From Prolixibacteraceae bacterium (lineage in GTDB: Bacteria > Bacteroidota > Bacteroidia > Bacteroidales > Prolixibacteraceae): DNA of 64,000 bases. The position numbers were made by a program, and so were the translations under genes. Below are positions 58,946 to 64,000 of this stretch, piece after piece. Within the stretch, counting starts at the first letter, position 1, and each line of letters starts with the position of its first letter. The DNA lies in assembly GCA_019459525.1 (NCBI GenBank), contig JAIBEY010000052.1:145114-209113 (forward strand), given 5' to 3'. The notes beneath the pieces were generated by a model. That model was not told the origin of the DNA. It saw only the letters and a list, made by a program, of their open reading frames with translations, and did no database searches.

Positions 58946-59321
58946 ATCTTTCACGTTCTCTTTCTTCAGGCAAATAACAGGACTTACGCAATCCAAAAAA
59001 TCGGTAACGATTTTTTGCCACCCACAAATACAGGTTTTTCCTCCACCTGGCTGGGAGTATTTTAAAAACAGCGATTAACCGGTAAATTCCACCCAATTCG
59101 TATCCGATCTTGAGTACCGCATCAAAATAGCAGTACGTTTTTTGTCCATCGTTTACAATAACCGTATCGAACAACTGATCCGATACGGTTGGCTGAAGTG
59201 TTTGAAAAAGGAACTTTTGCTTTCGGTCGGCCTTCAGAATAAATCGTACGGTGCCGCTGCAAAGGATGCACATCCCATCAAACTGGATAAGCATTTTACC
59301 TTCAGGTATGACTGTGCTCAT
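58938..59321 (-). CDS. DCC-type thiol-disulfide oxidoreductase family protein (DUF393)
   Basis: A 127-residue DCC protein with the family motif DGMCILC (Asp, Cys-x-x-Cys) in MLIQFDGMCILCSGTVRF and the later SYFDAVLKIGYELGGIY-type block. YuxK-like proteins are thioredoxin-fold with unknown redox partners. Its start overlaps the end of the amidase gene by four bases, and its end overlaps DUF4924 by eight. Confidence 0.88.
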   Translation of the reverse strand: MSTVIPEGKMLIQFDGMCILCSGTVRFILKADRKQKFLFQTLQPTVSDQLFDTVIVNDGQKTYCYFDAVLKIGYELGGIYRLIAVFKILPARWRKNLYLWVAKNRYRFFGLRKSCYLPEERERERFI

Positions 59322-60394
59322 TTGACGCTCTTTTTATAATCCTCGATTAATCCATCGCGCAGCCAGTTCGATACAGCCTGCCGGTTATCTGAAATAATAA
59401 ATCGTTTCTGATCGCGGGTGTGATTAATATTCCCCAACTCGATAAAAACGGAAGGGACAACCGCGTTTTTAATCACATACAGGTTTCGTTCAGAAACACT
59501 TCCTTCGTATCCCCGATTGGGTTGGTGTATGGCATACTTTTGCATGAACGTTTTCATCAGCGTATTGGCAAGCCGTTTTCCGGTATTGCTTCCGTGGTCG
59601 TAATAGAAAAACACATCAATATTTTCCTTTTTGCTTCTCGAATCAACGTGAATGACTACATGCCGCTCAAATTTCCCTTTGTTCCTGACGTGTAAATTAT
59701 TCACAGCATTGGTGCTCTGTCTTAACCGTGCCAATTGACTCAGCGGAATCACACTGTTCGGATAGCAAACTTCGTCTCTGTCTGGTTTCAGAAATGGCTC
59801 ATCACGAATACCGTCATTGGGATCACGAATAATCATATATACGGTTGCTCCCCGTTCTATCAGATTCCGGGCCAGCCGAAGGGTCACATCGTATGCATAC
59901 TCATCTTCGCACAACTGATGACCCTCCAAAATTCCAATTGCTCCGGGATCCGGTCCGCCATGTCCGCTTGCCAGGTAATATACAGCGCCCGAAAGCTCTT
60001 TGCTTTTTTCTGTAATTTCACGATACTTCGGTCCAAAAACCTCGTATGCTACTTTTTTCCCAACCTTTCTACTTGAAACCTCAGGCAGGACTTTTGAATT
60101 TACCACGGTAGCAACGGAATCTTTCTTCAACGGCAACCGGTATTGACGACCAATTATCAACGCATTGTTTTTACCCAGTTTTGACTGGTTCAGCTCAACG
60201 AATTCATTCAGATATTCGTTGGGAGCATAACCATTTTGTTTCAGGACGGAGTAAATTCCATCTCCATTTTTTGCCTTTATCGTTGTATAATCCTGAGCCG
60301 ATAGCTGCAGACAAATAAAAAGCAAAACAGTAACACAGGTAAATTTTCGGCAAACAGGTGGTATGTTGTCTGATATAAAACAGGACTTCATCAA
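59318..60394 (-). CDS. N-acetylmuramoyl-L-alanine amidase with LysM domain
   Basis: A 358-residue exported amidase. After the signal sequence (CVTVLLFICLQLSAQ, about residues 19-33), a LysM unit (TTIKAKNGDGIYSVLKQNGYAPNEYLNEF) binds peptidoglycan. The Amidase_3 catalytic domain follows: the zinc His lies in YYLASGHGGPDPGAIG, the Glu in the LEGHQLCEDEYAYDV segment and later FIELGNINHTRDQKRF. HVVIHVDS replaces the usual HxNA block. It probably cleaves septal peptidoglycan, as AmiC does. It is head-on to the 5'-nucleotidase genes and divergent from them. Confidence 0.9.
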   Translation of the reverse strand: MMKSCFISDNIPPVCRKFTCVTVLLFICLQLSAQDYTTIKAKNGDGIYSVLKQNGYAPNEYLNEFVELNQSKLGKNNALIIGRQYRLPLKKDSVATVVNSKVLPEVSSRKVGKKVAYEVFGPKYREITEKSKELSGAVYYLASGHGGPDPGAIGILEGHQLCEDEYAYDVTLRLARNLIERGATVYMIIRDPNDGIRDEPFLKPDRDEVCYPNSVIPLSQLARLRQSTNAVNNLHVRNKGKFERHVVIHVDSRSKKENIDVFFYYDHGSNTGKRLANTLMKTFMQKYAIHQPNRGYEGSVSERNLYVIKNAVVPSVFIELGNINHTRDQKRFIISDNRQAVSNWLRDGLIEDYKKSVK

Positions 60395-60496
60395 AAAAAG
60401 TATTTTTTAACAAACGAATATTAATACATTTTGTTTTTATCTTTATGCATGTTGTTTCACGAAATACTAAAGAATTTTATTTTTAAATATACTTCA

Positions 60497-61255
60497 ATGC
60501 CTCGTTTATTCATAAGCCTTTCATTAATTTTTATATTATTTTCATGCACCCACCATTTGACAGTAAGTCAGATTAATACAAAAAATATTCAGGTTGACAG
60601 TCAAACGGCCTCTGTCGATTCGTTGGTGCAATCGGTTGTAAAACCATTTCGCGACAGCATCGAAACGGACATGTCGAAATTGGTTGGCTACACCGCAACA
60701 TCATTAGTTAAAGGTAAACCCGAGAGCAATCTCACCAATCTGGTTGCCGATATTTTGCTTGAATCCGGAATTGATTATTGTACGAAACTAAACCCGACGA
60801 TCAAACCCGACGCCTCGTATGTGAATTATGGAGGCTTGCGGGCATCGATTCCAAAGGGTGAAATAACTGTAGGAAATATTTTTGAACTAATGCCTTTTGA
60901 AAATGAGATCGTGTTGATCAAAATCTCAGGCAAATCCTTTTTTAAAATGGCTGAACGAATCGCTGCCCGGGGAGGGGAAGGTGTTTCAGGATTTAAAATG
61001 GGAATCAGGAATGAAAAACCGGGAACGTTGAAAATTGGCGGAAAAGATGTCGCTCCCAACGCCATGTATTGGTTGGTAACCAACGATTACATTGCCAACG
61101 GTGGCGACCAGATGAATATGCTTTTGAATCCTGTAGAAAGAATAGATACCAAAATAAAAATCAGGGATATTCTGATTCAGGCTATTGGAAACCGTTACAA
61201 AGCGGATGGAATAATTGAAATAAAAGTGGATGGGAGGATTTACAATGAGCAATAG
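60497..61255 (+). CDS. 5'-nucleotidase C-terminal domain lipoprotein (split UshA-like half)
   Basis: A 252-residue lipoprotein; ATG 60497 (MPRLFISLSLIFILFSC) ends in a lipobox FSC at residue 17. The rest is the substrate-specificity (C-terminal) domain of UshA-like 5'-nucleotidases: NLTNLVADILLESGIDYCTK, NYGGLRASIPKGEITVGNIFELMPFENEI and ANGGDQMN. The metallophosphatase half is in the next gene, overlapping by 11 bases. Both halves together would hydrolyse nucleoside monophosphates or UDP-sugars outside the cytoplasm. Confidence 0.9.
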   Translation: MPRLFISLSLIFILFSCTHHLTVSQINTKNIQVDSQTASVDSLVQSVVKPFRDSIETDMSKLVGYTATSLVKGKPESNLTNLVADILLESGIDYCTKLNPTIKPDASYVNYGGLRASIPKGEITVGNIFELMPFENEIVLIKISGKSFFKMAERIAARGGEGVSGFKMGIRNEKPGTLKIGGKDVAPNAMYWLVTNDYIANGGDQMNMLLNPVERIDTKIKIRDILIQAIGNRYKADGIIEIKVDGRIYNEQ

Positions 61256-62156
61256 ACGCACTTTTTTAAAGCAAGCCGCGATGAGTGGCGGAGCATTATC
61301 GTTAGGACTTTTCCCGAAAGAATTGTTTGCCTCGGGTGAATTAGTAAAGCTTACCATTATGCACACCAATGACATGCATTGCCACCTCGACCCATTTCCT
61401 GAAGACCATGCGGAATACCCAGGAAAGGGCGGATTGGTTCGTATTGCCTCCATGGTAAATGAAGCCCGCAAAGAAAATCCGAACCTGTTATTGCTCGATG
61501 GTGGTGACATGTTTCAGGGAACTCCATATTTTAATTATTTCAAAGGCGAACTGATTGTAAAAGTTATGAGCAAGATGGGTTACGATGCCGGAACCATCGG
61601 AAACCACGAATTTGATAACGGTCTCAACGACATTCTGGCCGCATTAAAATTTGCAAACTTTCCGCACATATCGAGCAACTACGATTTCGCTGACACGGTT
61701 TTATCCGGACACATTAAGCGCTACCACATCATAAAGAAAGATGGGTTGAAAATAGGCATTTACGGGCTAGGGATTGAGTTGGATGGCCTGGTTGGGAAAC
61801 TGAATTATGGCAACACGGTATATCGGGATCCATTGGAAACGGCACTTGAAATGGAACAGTTGTTAAAAAAAGACCATGCCTGCGATTTGGTTATATGCCT
61901 TTCTCATTTAGGTTATTCGTACGAACACAGCAAAATATCTGATGTAACACTGGCGCCCCATACTAAATATACCGACTTAATTGTGGGTGGACATACGCAT
62001 TCTTTTCTGGAAAAACCTACCGTATTGAAAAATGCTTCAGGAAACCCTGTTCTTATCAATCAGGCTGGTTGGGCTGCATTGGCTATCGGGAAAATTGAAT
62101 TTGTGTTCGATCGCACTGGCAAGTTAAAAAATCCGTTAATCGTTGATAATGCTTAG
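61245..62156 (+). CDS. 5'-nucleotidase metallophosphatase half with Tat-type signal
   Basis: A 303-residue metallophosphoesterase. The start ATG 61245 gives MSNRRTFLKQAAMSGG, a twin-arginine (Tat) signal (RRTFLK), and lies inside the preceding gene. The dinuclear metal site opens with HTNDMHCHLDP (Asp43, His45), followed by LLLDGGDMFQGTP, GNHEFDNG and GGHTHSF. The C-terminal domain usually fused to it is in the preceding gene. Such splits of UshA-like enzymes are common in Bacteroidetes. The 11-base overlap suggests coupled translation and heterodimer assembly. Confidence 0.92.
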   Translation: MSNRRTFLKQAAMSGGALSLGLFPKELFASGELVKLTIMHTNDMHCHLDPFPEDHAEYPGKGGLVRIASMVNEARKENPNLLLLDGGDMFQGTPYFNYFKGELIVKVMSKMGYDAGTIGNHEFDNGLNDILAALKFANFPHISSNYDFADTVLSGHIKRYHIIKKDGLKIGIYGLGIELDGLVGKLNYGNTVYRDPLETALEMEQLLKKDHACDLVICLSHLGYSYEHSKISDVTLAPHTKYTDLIVGGHTHSFLEKPTVLKNASGNPVLINQAGWAALAIGKIEFVFDRTGKLKNPLIVDNA

Positions 62157-62181
62157 CTAAATTTGTGTCAATAAACTTTTC

Positions 62182-63777
62182 ATGACAAGGAAACAACTCT
62201 TTTTCCTTTCGATTACTTCTGGACTATTATTGTGTCTTCCCTGGCTATTTTCGTTCATGGGATGGATACTGCTTATTGCTTTTGTCCCTTTATTGCTGGC
62301 CGAAGAACAGGTAATACAGCGAAAAAACGAAAGGAATTTATACCATTTATTTCTTCTTGCATTCCCAGCTTTTCTTACGTGGAATTTATGCTCAACCTGG
62401 TGGATTGGATATGTTTCCTGGGGAGGAATGTTTCTGATTGCCATACTTAATTCCCTTTTGATGACATCTGTGTGGTGGTTAAGACATCTGGTTCGCATGC
62501 AGGTTGGAGCTATCTCTTCACTTTTTTCGTTACCCGCATTCTGGCTTACGTTTGAATATTTACATCACCATTGGGACATGCCATGGCCTTGGCTATCGTT
62601 GGGCAACGGACTGGCAAACTGGGTAAAAATCATTCAATGGTACGAATTCTCAGGAGTTTTGGGTGGATCGCTTTGGATTTTAGTCTCAAATATTTTTATT
62701 TTTTTATTGATCCGAAGCCTTTCATGCAAAACAATTATACAATCTGCGAAGCTTGCAATTTGCATCATTTTCATTCTTTTGCTTCCGATTTATTGGTCAA
62801 TTTCCAGATATTCCAATTACAAAGAATCCGGATCTGCCCTAAACGTAGTTGTTTTGCAGCCCAACATTGATCCTTATACCGAAAAATTTTCAGGAATAAG
62901 CCCGGAAGAACAGGTTGAAAAACTCATTTCGCTGACCAGATCAGTTGGCTTCGATTCCACAGCTATTTTTGTTGCTCCGGAAACAGCTTTGCCTGAAATG
63001 TGGGAAGATTCCCTATCCAATCAACATCCGGCCATACCGTCTTTCTCCCAAATTTTCAGCAAAAATCCTGGTGTCAGCATGGTTGCAGGAGCAATGACGA
63101 AACGCAGATTCAGGAACGATGAACCGCTTTCATCAACAGCCAGAAAATCCGGTGATGGGAATTATTATTTCGACGTTTATAATTCTGCACTTTTAATCAA
63201 TCAAACCTCAGCAATACAGTACTGCCATAAAAGCATATTGGTTAGCGGAGTGGAGATGATGCCCTTTCAGAAATATTTATCTTTTCTGAGCAAACACCTG
63301 CTTCAGATTGGTGGAGTAAGCGGAAGCCTGGGCGCGGCAGAACAACCAACGGTTTTTACAGTTAATGAAAGTGTTCAGGTTGGCCCGGTAATTTGTTTTG
63401 AATCAGCCTTTGGGGAGCATTGCGGTAAACTTGTAAAACTTGGAGCATCCATGCTGATTGTAATTACCAATGATGGTTGGTGGAAAGCTTCACCCGGGAG
63501 CTGGCAGCATTTTAGCTATTCCAGAATTCGTGCTATTGAAACCCGCAGAAGCGTTGCCCGTAGTGCCAATACGGGCGTTTCGGGTTTTATTAATCAGCGG
63601 GGTGATGTACTAAAAAAAACAAGCCTAAATACGTCGTCGACACTACAAGCATCAATACACCTAAACACTACACTGACATTCTACTCCAAACATGGCGATT
63701 GGATTGGTAAGATTAGCTCCATGTGGTCAGGAATGATTTTACTATTTATGGCATGGGGCTGGTACAAAAAAAAATGA
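62182..63777 (+). CDS. lnt: Apolipoprotein N-acyltransferase
   Basis: A 531-residue Lnt that adds the third acyl chain to lipoproteins in the inner membrane. Six or more hydrophobic helices cover the first about 210 residues, then the nitrilase-like domain: VVVLQPNIDPY, the Glu of VAPETALPEMW, the Lys of YCHKSILVSGVEMMPF and the Cys of GPVICFESAFGEH form the Glu-Lys-Cys triad. A final helix closes the protein. It starts 25 bases after the 5'-nucleotidase gene, with which it is probably cotranscribed. Confidence 0.94.
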   Translation: MTRKQLFFLSITSGLLLCLPWLFSFMGWILLIAFVPLLLAEEQVIQRKNERNLYHLFLLAFPAFLTWNLCSTWWIGYVSWGGMFLIAILNSLLMTSVWWLRHLVRMQVGAISSLFSLPAFWLTFEYLHHHWDMPWPWLSLGNGLANWVKIIQWYEFSGVLGGSLWILVSNIFIFLLIRSLSCKTIIQSAKLAICIIFILLLPIYWSISRYSNYKESGSALNVVVLQPNIDPYTEKFSGISPEEQVEKLISLTRSVGFDSTAIFVAPETALPEMWEDSLSNQHPAIPSFSQIFSKNPGVSMVAGAMTKRRFRNDEPLSSTARKSGDGNYYFDVYNSALLINQTSAIQYCHKSILVSGVEMMPFQKYLSFLSKHLLQIGGVSGSLGAAEQPTVFTVNESVQVGPVICFESAFGEHCGKLVKLGASMLIVITNDGWWKASPGSWQHFSYSRIRAIETRRSVARSANTGVSGFINQRGDVLKKTSLNTSSTLQASIHLNTTLTFYSKHGDWIGKISSMWSGMILLFMAWGWYKKK

Positions 63778-63920
63778 TTCGCAATAAGTAAAAATGAACC
63801 TAATCGCAGATTATCAAACACATAACTCCATGTTAACATTTAACTTTTGGGCATAAAAAAGGATCAATCGGGAATGTTGTGGAGGAGGATAAAAGTTTTT
63901 TTCTTTGAAGGAAAAAACGA
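63778..63920. other. Gene-free approach to the right-edge transposase
   Basis: About 140 bases of A/T-rich DNA between lnt and the truncated transposase gene. The left end of the insertion sequence should lie here, but no terminal repeat can be fixed without the right end. Confidence 0.5.
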
Positions 63921-64000
63921 ATGGGATCAGCAGCAGACAAGAATTTTTTGGATTTGATTTTACCCCAAGGGATATTAGAATATTTTTTGCTTACCGATTT
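63921..64000 (+). mobile_element. Start of an ISAon1-type transposase gene (cut by window edge)
   Basis: From ATG 63921 the frame reads M G S A A D K N F L D L I L P Q G I L E Y F L L T D and runs off the edge. The segment LDLILPQGILEYF resembles the N-terminal region of ISAon1-family transposases as I remember them. Only 26 codons are visible. Confidence 0.6.

Noticed and set aside
1..64000. CRISPR array, rRNA, tRNA or prophage
   Set aside because: No regularly spaced direct repeats, no rRNA or tRNA cloverleaf sequences, and no phage structural genes were seen. The REP-like palindromes are too few and unevenly spaced.

Overview
This window is a 64 kb piece of a Bacteroidota chromosome, probably of the Bacteroidales/Marinilabiliales type. 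The assignment rests on several signs: a complete Bat (aerotolerance) operon of the Bacteroidetes layout, lineage-typical families (DUF5606, DUF4924, DUF2202), TPR-histidine kinases with signal peptides, a TonB-dependent receptor, an OmpA protein with thrombospondin type-3 repeats, and several promoter elements matching the Bacteroidetes -7 consensus TAnnTTTG. Shine-Dalgarno sequences are weak throughout. No rRNA or tRNA genes were seen.

Layout. 1-5.4 kb (minus): Bax-inhibitor-like membrane protein (cut by the window edge), HEAT-like protein, polysaccharide flippase, redoxin, cytidylate kinase-like protein, TruA. 5.5-14.1 kb (plus): moxR, DUF58, a membrane partner, batA, batB, batC, batD and batE, closed by a terminator. 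14.3-15.2 kb: fabI with an unusual cysteine-rich tail. 15.2-20.8 kb (minus): a sugar-phosphate cassette (FSA-type aldolase, SorE-like dehydrogenase, class II aldolase/SDR fusion, PHP-like protein) with palindromic repeats between the genes. 21-24.2 kb: lipoprotein, ilvA, YeeE/YedE sulfur transporter. 24.3-27.2 kb (plus): ECF sigma factor, anti-sigma factor, Spy-like periplasmic protein, small Gly/Asn-rich EF-hand-like protein and DUF2202 lipoprotein. Two copies of one bipartite ECF-like promoter motif lie inside this module. 27.4-33.3 kb: accessory genes, namely an LEA-like repeat protein, a methyltransferase, a zincin lipoprotein, an L,D-transpeptidase, a Crp/Fnr regulator, a flavin-binding protein and an AT-rich AbiC-like abortive-infection gene.

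33.3-41.5 kb (minus) is a leucine biosynthesis operon: leuA, leuC, a four-helix-bundle gene set in repeats, leuD, a second LeuA/citramalate-synthase-like gene, a methyltransferase and leuB. It is preceded by a ribosome-mediated attenuator that I can read in full: a 23-residue leader peptide with seven leucines, a 10-bp antiterminator pairing that overlaps the leader stop codon, and a terminator with a run of nine U. This is the clearest regulatory discovery in the window.

41.7-53.5 kb: OmpA-TSP3 protein, exonuclease, DUF5606, TonB receptor, orphan ECF sigma factor, DJ-1 protein, two tandem TPR-histidine kinases with a near-identical patch, PolB-like exonuclease, uridine kinase. 53.6-63.8 kb is mostly housekeeping: Dabb protein, mannose-6-phosphate isomerase, EngB, Prs, L25, Pth, an S4 protein, DUF4924, a DCC protein, a LysM-amidase, a 5'-nucleotidase split over two overlapping genes, and Lnt. 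The right edge cuts a probable ISAon1-type transposase gene.

All functional names come from reading motifs and from memory of the families. No database search was run.
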